Part shown: positions 34,043 to 43,876 of the stretch, piece by piece
Numbering within the stretch: the first letter of the stretch is position 1
Layout: each line of letters begins with the position of its first letter
Assembly (NCBI GenBank): GCA_017948555.1
Contig: JAFMYY010000002.1
Coordinates: forward strand, 124,001-188,000
DNA: 64,000 bases
Direction of reading: 5' to 3'
Source: Cesiribacteraceae bacterium YIM B00369
GTDB lineage: Bacteria; Bacteroidota; Bacteroidia; Cytophagales; Cyclobacteriaceae
Position numbers and translations under genes: made by a program
Notes under the pieces: generated by a model
Databases searched by the model: none
What the model saw: only the letters and a program-made list of their open reading frames with translations
Told to the model about the DNA's origin: nothing

Positions 34043-35464
34043 ATGGTAAGAAGCATTGCTAAAAAAGAATTTATAAGTACGCTCCGCGATAGCCGCTTTA
34101 TGGCCCTGAGCATTCTGGTGTTGTTGTTGTTGCTTGCTGCCACCATTGTTGGATTACAGAGCTACAAAAACCTGCAGGAAGAGCGGATGGTGGCGCAGCA
34201 AACCGTAAATGAGCAGTTTGCCAATGCCGCTGACCGCCATCCGCACCGGATGGCGCATTATGGTTCCTATGCTTTTCGCCCCAAATCAGGCATTAGTTTT
34301 CTGGACTTCGGGCTGGATTCCTATACCGGTTCTTCAGTATATATGGAGGCACACCGGCAGAATAGTGCCAATTTCAGCCAGGCGCAGCAATCGACTTCCC
34401 TTATTCGTTTTGGGGAAATGACAGTGGCTTTTGTATTGCAAATGCTTATTCCCCTGCTCATTATTTTCCTTTGTTTTGGTGCCTTTACCCAGGAGAAGGA
34501 AACAGGTACCCTGAAGATTTTACTAAGCCAGGGTATCTCCGTAAGGGAGCTTGCATGGGCAAAAATTGCCGGCTACAGCAAAGTAGTAGCATTAGTCGTG
34601 GCTCCCGCTCTGCTGCTGGTAAGCATTTTACAGTTTGGCAGAGGCGGTTTTGAGGCAGATGGGGATGTTTTTATCAGGTTATTGCTGTTTATACTTTCCT
34701 ACCTGCTGTACTTCTTCATTTTTATTGTGTTGTCGGTGGTGGTTTCAGCCTTGCATCAGCGTTCCGCTACAGCTCTGGTCAGCCTGCTGGGCATCTGGAT
34801 TCTCGCTTGTGTGATTATTCCGAAAGCAACCGCCAATTTAGGTGCCGGTTTATATACCACCCCCACCAGGGCCTGGATGGATGCCGAAGTGCATGAGGAG
34901 GTAAAGAAAAGAATTGACGGGCATAATTCAAATGATGAACGTGCAGAAGCCCTGAAGCAGGAACTTTTTAAAAAATACGGAGTGAATTCCCTGGAAGAGT
35001 TACCTGTTAACTTCGACGGGATATGGATGGCTGCAGGAGAGGAACAAAGCAGCCGGGTATATGGGGAGCATTTTGATGAGCTGACGGCCATTTTCGAAAA
35101 GCAGAATAATATTTCAGAATATGCAGGCTTGTTCAACCCATACCTGGCAGTACGCCATTTATCAATGGGTGCGGCCGGGTCTGATTTCAGCCACTATGTT
35201 CACTTCCTGAAAGAGGCAGAGGAATACCGGTATAACCAAACGCAGAAACTCAATCAAATTCAGGCTACTCAGCTGAAATATGGAGACAAGGAAACCCGCC
35301 TGAGCACCGACACCTGGAAGGCATTTGAGCCTTTTACCTATGAAACGCCTGATGCAGGCTGGGTTCTCAAAAACCATGTGGTTTCTGTGGCAGCCCTCCT
35401 GCTTTGGCTGGTGCTGGTTAGCACAGCAGGAATTAAGCTGATCGAAAAAATAAAAGTTGCTTAA
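34043..35464 (+). CDS. ABC-2 type permease, DUF3526-like (first)
   Basis: A 473-residue membrane protein. TM1 is at about 15-37, followed by a large extracytoplasmic domain (about 38-130) and a cluster of five or six helices; a second soluble insertion lies at about 270-420 before the last helix. The block FGAFTQEKETGTLKILLSQGISVRELAWAKI is the cytoplasmic coupling motif of ABC-2 permeases. The neighbouring gene encodes a paralogue with the same layout, so the two should form a heterodimer with the ATPase. Transport direction and cargo are unknown. Confidence 0.88.
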   Translation: MVRSIAKKEFISTLRDSRFMALSILVLLLLLAATIVGLQSYKNLQEERMVAQQTVNEQFANAADRHPHRMAHYGSYAFRPKSGISFLDFGLDSYTGSSVYMEAHRQNSANFSQAQQSTSLIRFGEMTVAFVLQMLIPLLIIFLCFGAFTQEKETGTLKILLSQGISVRELAWAKIAGYSKVVALVVAPALLLVSILQFGRGGFEADGDVFIRLLLFILSYLLYFFIFIVLSVVVSALHQRSATALVSLLGIWILACVIIPKATANLGAGLYTTPTRAWMDAEVHEEVKKRIDGHNSNDERAEALKQELFKKYGVNSLEELPVNFDGIWMAAGEEQSSRVYGEHFDELTAIFEKQNNISEYAGLFNPYLAVRHLSMGAAGSDFSHYVHFLKEAEEYRYNQTQKLNQIQATQLKYGDKETRLSTDTWKAFEPFTYETPDAGWVLKNHVVSVAALLLWLVLVSTAGIKLIEKIKVA

Positions 35465-35467
35465 AAG

Positions 35468-36850
35468 ATGAATAAACTACGGATACTGATAAAATTCGAA
35501 TGGCTTAACTTCAGGGCCGATAAAGGGCTGTTGATTCTTACCGCACTAGCCCTCCTGGCAGGTTTGTATGGTATTTATTATGGCACTACAGAAATAGAAA
35601 GGCAGCGGGAAAATATTGCCGCACTTGAGGTGCTGACGGAGCAGAATGTGGAAGAGATGAAAATGAAATATCCAGGTGATGCCGATGCCGGCGACCTGGG
35701 TTACTACCATTCCACCTTTGCAGTGAACCATCCCGACTCCTGGGCCGGTCTGTCTATGGGGCAGCGCGACCTGAACCCTTATTACCTTAAATTACGCCTC
35801 CTGAACCTGCAGTCGCAGCTTTACGATACGGAGAATATAAATCCTTTGAAAGTGCTTAGCGGGAACTTCGATCTTGCTTTTGTGCTGGTTTACCTCTTTC
35901 CCCTGCTTATAATTGGCCTGTGTTTTAATATTCTTTCTGTGGAGAAGGAGCAGGGAACTTTACCCCTTTTGCTGTCGCAGCCCATTGGCCCGGCTTTAAT
36001 AGTGGGTGCCAAGCTGGTTTTCCGGATTATATTAGTGCTGGGGATGGCCCTTTTTCTTTCCGTACTTGCTATGTGGTGGGGGAGGGTTGTGCCGGATGTG
36101 AGGGTGGTTCTATGGTTTGGAGTGGTGGTATTGAATTGCCTGTTCTGGTTTGGAGTGGCTTTTCTGGTGGCAGCTTTGCAGAAGAATTCCGCGTTCAATG
36201 CGGTTACGCTTCTTGGGGTTTGGTTGCTGCTTACCATTGTAATTCCTGCCCTGCTGAATGTATATGTTTCCGTAAAGCAACCTGTGCCGCAGGCCCTGGC
36301 TCTTACTATTCAGCAGCGCGAAGTGGTGCATGGAGGCTGGGACAAACCAAAAGGGGAAACAATGGAGAAATTCTTTGCCCTCTATCCGCAATGGAGAGAT
36401 ACCGCGGAAATAGAAGGAGGGTTTGCATGGCGCTGGTATTATGCCTTTCAGCATCTGGGCGATGTGGCAGTCGCAGATCTGGCAAAGTCCTATGAGGAGG
36501 GGCTTTATGCACGGCAACAGCTTGTAAACAGCCTTAATGTATTATCGGTACCGGTAAATGTGCAGGGAGTACTAAATGCCATGGCGGGCTCAGATTTGCC
36601 GGCTCACCTGGATTTTCTGAAGAGTGCCAGTCGTTATCACGATTCGCTCAGGGAGTTTTATTATCCATTCCTTTACAGGCAGGTTCCCTTTACTCATGCC
36701 GATTATGCCGGTGAACCACGGCATAGCTTTACCGGTTCACCTGATTTTACAACCATTTACAGTGGGTTGGCCAAACTGCTGGTAAGTGTGTTGCTGGTAT
36801 TTACAGCAGCTTTGTTATTATTTAAGATCAGAACTGTAACCGTAAAATAG
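35468..36850 (+). CDS. ABC-2 type permease, DUF3526-like (second)
   Basis: A 460-residue paralogue of the previous protein: TM1 at about 20-38, an extracytoplasmic domain to about 135, the motif LSVEKEQGTLPLLLSQPIGPALIVGAKL, further helices, a soluble insertion and a last helix near 435-455. It starts 3 bp after the first permease stop and should be its partner. Tandem permeases of this kind next to a TonB receptor suggest a trans-envelope system tied to metal or chelator handling; that is inference from context. Confidence 0.88.
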   Translation: MNKLRILIKFEWLNFRADKGLLILTALALLAGLYGIYYGTTEIERQRENIAALEVLTEQNVEEMKMKYPGDADAGDLGYYHSTFAVNHPDSWAGLSMGQRDLNPYYLKLRLLNLQSQLYDTENINPLKVLSGNFDLAFVLVYLFPLLIIGLCFNILSVEKEQGTLPLLLSQPIGPALIVGAKLVFRIILVLGMALFLSVLAMWWGRVVPDVRVVLWFGVVVLNCLFWFGVAFLVAALQKNSAFNAVTLLGVWLLLTIVIPALLNVYVSVKQPVPQALALTIQQREVVHGGWDKPKGETMEKFFALYPQWRDTAEIEGGFAWRWYYAFQHLGDVAVADLAKSYEEGLYARQQLVNSLNVLSVPVNVQGVLNAMAGSDLPAHLDFLKSASRYHDSLREFYYPFLYRQVPFTHADYAGEPRHSFTGSPDFTTIYSGLAKLLVSVLLVFTAALLLFKIRTVTVK

Positions 36851-36857
36851 CTATAAA

Positions 36858-37349
36858 TTGATTATCAGGAAAGCAAATAAAAAGCAGGATTATGACCCGG
36901 TATGGGACATCTTTTCAAGGGTTATCCAATCAGGTGATACGTATGTATTTGACCCTTCCACATCAAAGGAATCCCTGGAGAAATATTGGTTTGCAGATTA
37001 TATGGAAACTTTTGTAGTGGTGGTGGATGAGATAATTGCAGGTACCTATATCATCAAACCGAATCAGATTGATTTAGGAAATCATATCGCGAATTGTAGT
37101 TATATGGTCAGTCCTGAATATCAGAGGCGGGGAATAGGTAAAATTTTAGCCGGGCATTCCATACAATTTGCCAAAGACCAGGGATATAAAGGCATTCAGT
37201 TCAATTTTGTAGTGAGTACGAATACCCCTGCGATAGAGCTCTGGAAAAAGGTCGGTTTCAAAATTACAGGAACTAATCCAAACAGTTTCAGACACAGAGA
37301 ATCAGGTCTGGTGGATACATTTGTTATGTATAAAGATTTACAGGCTTAG
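36858..37349 (+). CDS. GNAT-family N-acetyltransferase
   Basis: A 163-residue acetyltransferase. The acetyl-CoA loop is YQRRGIGKILA (about residues 89-99), with ELWKKVGFKITGT near the end as usual for the phosphinothricin/ribosomal-protein type. The start is a TTG at 36858: it gives the standard family opening IIRKAN, lies 7 bp after the permease stop, and the first downstream ATG would remove 48 residues including the first strand. Rare start plus close spacing suggest translational coupling to the ABC operon. The substrate is unknown. Confidence 0.85.
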   Translation: MIIRKANKKQDYDPVWDIFSRVIQSGDTYVFDPSTSKESLEKYWFADYMETFVVVVDEIIAGTYIIKPNQIDLGNHIANCSYMVSPEYQRRGIGKILAGHSIQFAKDQGYKGIQFNFVVSTNTPAIELWKKVGFKITGTNPNSFRHRESGLVDTFVMYKDLQA

Positions 37350-37916
37350 TTGATTCTCAAATTGCAATAAAAATGCTTAAAACCTCCGTATTGGGAAACG
37401 GCACATGCCATCACGATATATCAGGACTGTTACACAACCTGGTCCTGCATTTTTTCCTGTTCCTCAATATGCCGTGGACGATGGTACAGAGCAGAATAAT
37501 GAGTACGAATAATCGGATTAGTCCGACATAATCTTTCTATAAACCCCGGGATTTACAATTTATATCAGGCAAATTTCGGGGTTTGGCTTTTTATTGATGC
37601 CAATTTAAAATATCCTGCTTATGCGCCTTACTGTAAACCTGTCGCGCAAAACTGAAACCGGATTTTTTCATTAACCGGTAATTCTAAGCTTCAGTTCTTT
37701 CAGTTGTAATGAGCAAATGAATCATCCAGGCCTTCAACCTTTTTGTAACCATCATATAAAAAAGGGGGGCGAAGGTATTGATTCTTCATTTTACCCGGAA
37801 AACAGGTTAAGCTATTTTCATATCTCCCAAACATGGTTCGGTTATTCAGTTTACAAAAAAAAGAAGCCATTAAGCTTGCTGAACATTTACCAGATGGACC
37901 TGAAGATCTAAACGTT
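37350..37916. other. Intergenic region after the GNAT gene
   Basis: About 570 bases with no supported gene; the terminator at 37541-37592 is the only clear structure. A 64-codon frame at 37717-37911 lacks coding character. Confidence 0.4.
37541..37592 (+). terminator. Rho-independent terminator
   Basis: AAACCCCGGGATTT (37541-37554) pairs with AAATTTCGGGGTTT (37571-37584) with two G-U pairs, then GGC and five T. It is about 190 bp after the GNAT stop and probably ends the receptor-ABC-GNAT transcript. Confidence 0.75.
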
Positions 37917-38340
37917 ATGAAGAGAATTCTGACTGCTATATTAATAATTTTAAGTTATGAAAGCAGGGGAGGAAAACGTTATCGCCGTTCGTGTGGATCA
38001 TAGTCGCCAGGCAGATTCACAATGGTATACCGGATCAGGAGTTTTCCTTGTTGTCTGGGAAAACAGCACACTCTTTCTAATCGCCATGAACTGCCAGTGG
38101 CTGGTCTGTATCAGTTTTATGGCATTTTACCAGCTCAATAAGCAGTATATTGCGGAGGCTTTATTTGTAAACCGCAAAAAGCCTGAGCTCCGGTGCCTGG
38201 TAAAATGCTTACTGACGAAAAAACCGGAACAGACTGACCCGGCTTATTTACCGCTAACAGCTACTACAACAACGGACCAGACAGTGTGTTCTCCCCCGGC
38301 CATGCAAACATCGCTTAATGCCACAGGTTTGTTTTTTACC
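37917..38340 (+). pseudogene. Relic of a GH2-type glycoside hydrolase
   Basis: An ATG at 37917 opens what looks like a signal peptide ([13 protein letters not shown]). Thirty-odd bases later another frame reads [18 protein letters not shown], then [14 protein letters not shown], which is the sugar-binding jelly-roll of GH2 beta-galactosidases (typically [10 protein letters not shown]...RWYSGSGIYR). After this the similarity is lost within frameshifts and stops, and the intact AraC gene lies on the other strand. The start and a slice of about 35 residues survive, so the gene was removed by internal deletion and frameshift. A later stretch in another frame ([19 protein letters not shown]) may be a second scrap. 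Confidence 0.65.
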
Positions 38341-39238
38341 GGAATTTATCCATGGATTTGTATTTTGATGGTGATACCCCCATCGTCTTTTTAAATATCC
38401 TTGAAAAGTAGAAAGGATCCTCAAAGCCGACGATCCTGCAAATTTCCTTCACGCTCATATCTGTAAAATATAAATACTGACAGGACTTCTGTATTTTTAA
38501 ATGAATAAAATATTGAATAGGCGAAAATCCTGTTTTTAATTTAAACAGTTCGCAATAGCGGGAGACAGAAAGGCTTTCATTGGCCGCTAACTGTTCCAGT
38601 GTCAGCGGGCTTTGTAAATTCCTCTTCATGAAGTCAACAGATCGGGTAACTTTATCTTCTGCATAGTTTGATGGATCAGTTTCAGGGTGATAGATGATGG
38701 AAGAAAGGAAATGAAGCAAATGGAACTGAACAACTTCCATATTTCTTTCTTCAAAGCTGTTTTCTGATAAGCTTATTATGCGGTTAAACAGGTCCAGTTT
38801 TTTTTCGTCAAAAGGAATTGCAGTAACTTCAGGCTCTTCAGGGTTATCTGTAAAGCGGGCATATAGTGCTCCGGCCAAAGTTCCATGGAAATGGACCCAA
38901 TAGATACTCCATGGTTCAGCTTCCGAACTCCGGTAGTGATGCGGTACAGAAGGAGGAATAATAATAAAAGAGTTTGGGGTGAGTTCCTTTTTGCTGTTCC
39001 CTGTAATGATTTCGCCTTTGCCTTCTGCACAATAAATAAAAATATACTCAGGGCTGCCCTGAGGCCTTTCTATGTCGTGATGGAGGGCATGAGGATAGTA
39101 GCCGATTGCGGTTAAAAAGAGTCCTTTCGTCAATGGGTTATTATGCATGTTTCTTCTGATGTCAGGAGGCAGTACCATCATTCTCTGGCCAGGGAAGCCT
39201 TCCTTAACTTTTTTAGGTGGTGCTGAAGAAAAATCCAT
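38336..39238 (-). CDS. AraC-family transcriptional regulator of the glycoside operon
   Basis: A 300-residue regulator. The N-terminal cupin domain binds a sugar-like ligand ([40 protein letters not shown]), and the C-terminus has two helix-turn-helix units ([55 protein letters not shown]). I start at the ATG at 39238; a TTG one codon upstream is possible. It resembles RhaS/AraC sensors of free sugars and is divergent from the GH2-to-GH35 operon, which it presumably activates. Confidence 0.93.
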   Translation of the reverse strand: MDFSSAPPKKVKEGFPGQRMMVLPPDIRRNMHNNPLTKGLFLTAIGYYPHALHHDIERPQGSPEYIFIYCAEGKGEIITGNSKKELTPNSFIIIPPSVPHHYRSSEAEPWSIYWVHFHGTLAGALYARFTDNPEEPEVTAIPFDEKKLDLFNRIISLSENSFEERNMEVVQFHLLHFLSSIIYHPETDPSNYAEDKVTRSVDFMKRNLQSPLTLEQLAANESLSVSRYCELFKLKTGFSPIQYFIHLKIQKSCQYLYFTDMSVKEICRIVGFEDPFYFSRIFKKTMGVSPSKYKSMDKFR

Positions 39239-39563
39239 CAATGTTTTTGTGTCTGTTCAGGTAAATGTAAAGGTTTAAACTGAAAAGGCTGTAGTTTGGG
39301 GAAATATTATTTGGTATGATCAGGATTAATCAGATAATTATGCCATTAATTTGTTTTTCCATTTATATAAACACTTTGGTTTAAGTGGCCGCATTTCCGG
39401 TAAAAAAGTAGTGTTTCTCCGTAAGATTATCCATGCTTATCCCTTGAATCTCCATTTAGTAATGAAGATATAAATAATATCTTTGTTAAAGAGTTTTTCA
39501 GTTTAGCCCGTTAAAATTAACAGCCATTTTTTCCGGCCTTTCAAATCCGAAGATAATTGCAAT
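39239..39563. other. Divergent promoter region of the glycoside locus
   Basis: These 325 bases separate the AraC-type regulator from the GH2 operon. They contain the candidate promoter at 39455-39485. I see no long inverted repeat; the AraC sites are probably imperfect direct repeats that I cannot define. Confidence 0.4.
39455..39485 (+). promoter_or_regulatory. Candidate promoter of the GH2-GH35 operon
   Basis: TATCTTTG (39478-39485) matches the -7 box TAnnTTTG exactly, and TTTA (39455-39458) sits 19 bp upstream in place of TTTG. Transcription would begin near 39492, about 70 nt before the GH2 start. Confidence 0.55.
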
Positions 39564-42485
39564 ATGAGAATACGTTTTAATTCAATTTTATTCTTATCTG
39601 TTTTTGTTCTTTTTGCTATTGTTCCTGAGTCTCTTAAAGCGCAGGAAATTTCTCTTGCCGGCACCTGGCAGTTTGCTATTGACAGGAACAATGAAGGGGT
39701 ACGGGAGGAATGGTTTAAAAAAGACTTTTCAGGAGAATCCATTCAGCTGCCCGGATCTATGGCAGAGAATTTAAAAGGGGACGATATTACCCTTCAGACT
39801 AAATGGACCGCAAACGTTTACGACAGTTCCTGGTTCTTCAACCCGCGCATGGCTGAATTCCGGAAGCCGGGAAATATAAAGGTTCCTTTCTGGTTAACTC
39901 CTGTTAAATATTATGTGGGGCCGGCCTGGTACCGGAAAGAAGTGGATATACCACAAAACTGGAAAGGGAAAAAAGTGGAGCTTTTTCTGGAAAGAGCACA
40001 TATTATTACCCGTCTTTGGATCGATGGTAAGGAAGCAGGTAAAAGAAATTCTCTGGTTGCTCCTCATATTTACGATATAACGGAATATATCAGCCCCGGC
40101 AGGCATACTATAACCGTTATGGTCGACAATACTCTCCATGAAGAAGTAAATGTAGGGCTGAACTCCCATTCTGTTTCCGATCATACCCAGGGCAACTGGA
40201 ATGGTCTTATCGGAAATCTTCTTCTGCAGGCAGGTCCGCAGGTTTATTTTGAAAATATTCAGGTGTATCCTGACCTGGCAGCTAAGCAGGCACGGGTGAA
40301 AATAAAAGTGGTGAACAGGCTGAGGAAAGGAGCAAGGGTTAACGTTGCACTTGCAGCAAACAGCTTTAATACCAATAAAGAGCACCAGGTGCAGGCATTT
40401 GCGAAAAAGGTAAAGCTTCAGGCAGGCGATACTACAGAAGTGGAAGTAGTTTTACCCATGGGCGAAAAAATGCTCACCTGGGATGAGTTTGACCCTGCAT
40501 TATACCGCCTGATGGCTAGTCTGGAAGGACCCGAAAATATCCGGGAAAGCCGGGAGCTGCAGTTTGGAATGCGGGAAATAAAAGCAGATGGTACCCGGCT
40601 GAGCGTAAATGGCCGTCCGGTATTTCTGAGGGGTACACTCAATAATTGCGAATTTCCCCTCACGGGTTATCCTGCTATGGATGTTGCCTCCTGGGAGCGC
40701 TTATGGAAACAGGCAAAAGCCCACGGACTGAATCATATACGTTTCCACTCCTGGTGCCCTCCCGAAGCTGCTTTTATAGCGGCCGATCTGGCAGGTATAT
40801 ACCTGCAGCCTGAAGGACCAACCTGGCCAAACCACAGTACCAGCCTGGGCGATGGCAGAGCTATTGACCGGTATGTGTATGAGGAAACCAGCCGTATGGC
40901 CAAAGAATATGGTAATTATGCTTCCTTTGTAATGATGGCGGCAGGAAACGAACCCCGTGGAGGGAATCAGGCTGCTTACCTTGCTGATTTTATAAAATAC
41001 TGGCAGGAAAAAGATTCCCGCAGGGTATATACAGGTGCCTCTGTGGCGATGAGCTGGCCACTGGTGCCGGAAAATGAGTTTATGGTAAAATCCGGTCCGC
41101 GTGGCCTCGACTGGTCGAAGCAGAGACCTGAAACAGAAACCGACTACCTCGAAAAAATTAAAGACTTTAATGTACCCTATGTAACCCATGAAATGGGACA
41201 ATGGGTGGCCTTTCCAAACTTTGAAGAAATAGCCAAATACACGGGGGTGTATAAGGCAAAGAACTTTGAGCTTTTTCAGGCAGATCTTAAAGACAGGGGA
41301 ATGGGAGACCAGGCAGAAGATTTTCTGATGGCTTCAGGTAAGCTGCAGGCCCTTTGCTACAAAGCCGAAATTGAAAAATCGCTGCGTACTCCCGGCCTTG
41401 CCGGATTCCAGCTGCTGGGACTGCAGGACTTTCCGGGACAGGGAACTGCACTGGTGGGAGTGATCGATGCTTTTTGGGAAAGCAAGGGATATATTACACC
41501 GGAACGGTTCAGCAGGTTCTGTAATACCACGGTTCCGCTCACCCGCATTCCAAAGTTTGTATTTACAAATAATGAGGAATTTACAGCAGCCGTTGAACTT
41601 TACCATTTTGGGCAGGCTGCCCTGCAAAATAAGGCTATCCGGTGGATTGTTAAAGATGAAAGCGGAAAAGAAATTGGCAGTGGAAGCTTCCCTGCACGGG
41701 ATTACCCTGTTGGCAGCAATCATGAAGCGGGCAATATCAGGCTATCCCTTGCAAAAGTTAAAGAAGCAGCAAAACTGAACCTTGAGGTAAAGGTGGAAGG
41801 AACCGGATTTGTAAATGACTGGGATTTTTGGGTGTACCCGCAAAACCTGCCGGAGATTGCGACAAATGAAATTTACTATACCACTTCACTGGACGCTGAA
41901 GCTGAGGAAGTATTGAGGAATGGCGGTAAAGTGTTTTTGGATGCTGCCGGCCGGGTGGTAAAAGGAAAGGAAGTTTCCATGTACTGGACACCTGTTTTCT
42001 GGAACACCTCCTGGTTTAAAATGAGGCCACCTCATGTAACAGGTTTTCTGGCGAAGGAAGATCATCCTGTTTTTAAATATTTTCCAACCGGATACCACAG
42101 TGATTTCCAGTGGTGGGAAATTGTAAACCGTGCACAGGTAATGCATCTGGAAGATTTCCCCAAAGACTTCCGCCCGCTGGTACAGCCTATAGATACCTGG
42201 TTTATGAACAGAAGGTTAGGGCTGATTTATGAAGCCCGGGTTGGAAAAGGAAAATTACTGGTATCCAGTGCCGACCTGACCTCTGACCTTGAGAACAGGC
42301 CCGCTGCCCGGCAACTTTACTACAGCATTCAAAAATATATGGCATCCGGTGATTTCGAGCCAAAGGATGCTCTGGACCTGGCATTAGTAAAGGATGTTTT
42401 CCAGACACCTTCCCGCGAAACATGGGACAGCTACACTAAGGATACACCCGATGAACTGAAGCCAGGCCATCAAAAGAAAAATTAA
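39564..42485 (+). CDS. Glycoside hydrolase family 2 protein, secreted
   Basis: A 973-residue enzyme with a signal peptide (MRIRFN...ESLKAQ). It has the GH2 order: sugar-binding jelly-roll (about 30-220, PAWYRKEVDIPQNW, ERAHIITRLWIDGKEAG), immunoglobulin-like domain (about 225-335), and TIM barrel (about 340-640). The barrel carries the acid/base Glu463 in GNEPRGG and the probable nucleophile Glu543 in THEMGQW. A C-terminal region of about 330 residues follows. It should remove a terminal beta-linked sugar (galactose, glucuronic acid or similar) in the periplasm; the exact sugar cannot be read from the sequence. First gene of an operon, 2 bp before the transporter gene. Confidence 0.92.
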   Translation: MRIRFNSILFLSVFVLFAIVPESLKAQEISLAGTWQFAIDRNNEGVREEWFKKDFSGESIQLPGSMAENLKGDDITLQTKWTANVYDSSWFFNPRMAEFRKPGNIKVPFWLTPVKYYVGPAWYRKEVDIPQNWKGKKVELFLERAHIITRLWIDGKEAGKRNSLVAPHIYDITEYISPGRHTITVMVDNTLHEEVNVGLNSHSVSDHTQGNWNGLIGNLLLQAGPQVYFENIQVYPDLAAKQARVKIKVVNRLRKGARVNVALAANSFNTNKEHQVQAFAKKVKLQAGDTTEVEVVLPMGEKMLTWDEFDPALYRLMASLEGPENIRESRELQFGMREIKADGTRLSVNGRPVFLRGTLNNCEFPLTGYPAMDVASWERLWKQAKAHGLNHIRFHSWCPPEAAFIAADLAGIYLQPEGPTWPNHSTSLGDGRAIDRYVYEETSRMAKEYGNYASFVMMAAGNEPRGGNQAAYLADFIKYWQEKDSRRVYTGASVAMSWPLVPENEFMVKSGPRGLDWSKQRPETETDYLEKIKDFNVPYVTHEMGQWVAFPNFEEIAKYTGVYKAKNFELFQADLKDRGMGDQAEDFLMASGKLQALCYKAEIEKSLRTPGLAGFQLLGLQDFPGQGTALVGVIDAFWESKGYITPERFSRFCNTTVPLTRIPKFVFTNNEEFTAAVELYHFGQAALQNKAIRWIVKDESGKEIGSGSFPARDYPVGSNHEAGNIRLSLAKVKEAAKLNLEVKVEGTGFVNDWDFWVYPQNLPEIATNEIYYTTSLDAEAEEVLRNGGKVFLDAAGRVVKGKEVSMYWTPVFWNTSWFKMRPPHVTGFLAKEDHPVFKYFPTGYHSDFQWWEIVNRAQVMHLEDFPKDFRPLVQPIDTWFMNRRLGLIYEARVGKGKLLVSSADLTSDLENRPAARQLYYSIQKYMASGDFEPKDALDLALVKDVFQTPSRETWDSYTKDTPDELKPGHQKKN

Positions 42486-42487
42486 AG

Positions 42488-43861
42488 ATGATTACAAAGC
42501 AGGCGGCACCCTTAAAACAGGAGCACTCCTTCCATAATGGTTATGTGCTCAGCATCTCCTTTATTTCTGCATTAGGAGGCTACTTATTCGGATTTGATTT
42601 TGCAGTAATTGCAGGGGCACTGCCTTTCCTGCGTGCAGAGTTTATGCTGGATGCCTGGTGGGAAGGCTTTCTTACCGGCTCCCTGGCCCTTGGCTGTATG
42701 GCAGGCTGTCTCCTGGCCGGTAACCTGGCCGACCGTTTCGGGCGGAAGCCGGGACTTATGCTTGCGGCTGTTATTTTTGCCGTTTCCTCTCTTTGTATGG
42801 CTTTCTCTCCGGATTTAACTGTTTTTGTAATCATGCGTTTTGCTGCAGGCATAGGGGTGGGAATGGCCTCTATCCTCAGCCCTATGTACATTGCCGAAAT
42901 ATCTCCTGCAGGTATCCGGGGAAGAAATGTTTCAATTAATCAGCTTACAATTGTTATTGGTATCCTTGTGACCAACCTGGTAAATTATACCCTTGCCGAT
43001 TCAGGGCCTGACGCCTGGCGCTGGATGTTCGGACTTGGAGCGGTGCCATCATTACTCTTTTTGTTTGGGGTACTGTGGTTGCCTGAAAGTCCGCGCTGGC
43101 TTGTTAAAGCAGGAAGGGAGGAACAGGCGGGAAAAGTACTGGAAAAAATCGGCAACTCTTCTTTTGTTAATGATACCATGCGCGACATCCGGAGCTCACT
43201 GCAGGGAGCAGGTAATGAAAAACAATCATATAGTGCCGTTCTCAGAAAGAGTGTGCGTCCTGCCGTAATGGTGGGCATTACCTTAGCCGTATTTCAGCAG
43301 CTCTGCGGCATTAATGTGGTGTTCAATTATACCTCCACAATTTTTGAATCAGCAGGAGCGGACCTTGACAGGCAGTTGTTTGAAACAGTGGCCATTGGGG
43401 TAGTAAACCTTGTTTTTACCCTGGTGGCAATGTGGCAGGTAGATAAGCTGGGAAGAAAACCTCTTATGCTGTTTGGCTCCCTCGGCCTTTCTGTTGTATA
43501 CATTGTGCTTGCCTTTTTGTTACAGAACCAGGCTGCTGCCGGTCTTGTATCTGTTTTTGTGCTGCTGGCAATTGCTATGTATGCCACCTCACTGGCGCCC
43601 GTAACATGGGTGCTGATTACCGAAATTTTTCCTAACAAAATAAGGGGTGTGGCTACCTCAGTAGCCATTGTTTCTCTTTGGGGTGCCTACTTTGTGCTGG
43701 TGTTTACCTTCCCCATCCTCGCTGAAAAGCTTGGTACCTACGGGCCTTTTTATATGTATGCAGCTATATGTTTTCTGGGCTTTCTGTTCGTGAAAAGTAA
43801 AGTGAGGGAAACTAAGGGGCAGACGCTTGAAGAGCTTGAAAATAATTTTAGCGGACATTAA
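42488..43861 (+). CDS. Sugar porter family MFS transporter
   Basis: A 457-residue, 12-helix inner-membrane symporter. Family motifs are GYLFGFDFAVIAGAL (TM1), GNLADRFGRKPGL (loop 2-3), PESPRWLVKAGR (after TM6), QQLCGINVVFNYTSTIFE (TM7), WVLITEIFPNKIRG (TM10) and RETKGQTLEELE (C-terminus). It probably imports the monosaccharide released by the GH2 and GH35 enzymes, with xylose or galactose as likely types. It lies 2 bp after the GH2 gene and 15 bp before the DUF5107 gene. A sugar porter in place of SusC/D implies small substrates that cross porins. Confidence 0.95.
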   Translation: MITKQAAPLKQEHSFHNGYVLSISFISALGGYLFGFDFAVIAGALPFLRAEFMLDAWWEGFLTGSLALGCMAGCLLAGNLADRFGRKPGLMLAAVIFAVSSLCMAFSPDLTVFVIMRFAAGIGVGMASILSPMYIAEISPAGIRGRNVSINQLTIVIGILVTNLVNYTLADSGPDAWRWMFGLGAVPSLLFLFGVLWLPESPRWLVKAGREEQAGKVLEKIGNSSFVNDTMRDIRSSLQGAGNEKQSYSAVLRKSVRPAVMVGITLAVFQQLCGINVVFNYTSTIFESAGADLDRQLFETVAIGVVNLVFTLVAMWQVDKLGRKPLMLFGSLGLSVVYIVLAFLLQNQAAAGLVSVFVLLAIAMYATSLAPVTWVLITEIFPNKIRGVATSVAIVSLWGAYFVLVFTFPILAEKLGTYGPFYMYAAICFLGFLFVKSKVRETKGQTLEELENNFSGH

Positions 43862-43876
43862 TTTTTCAGAATTATC

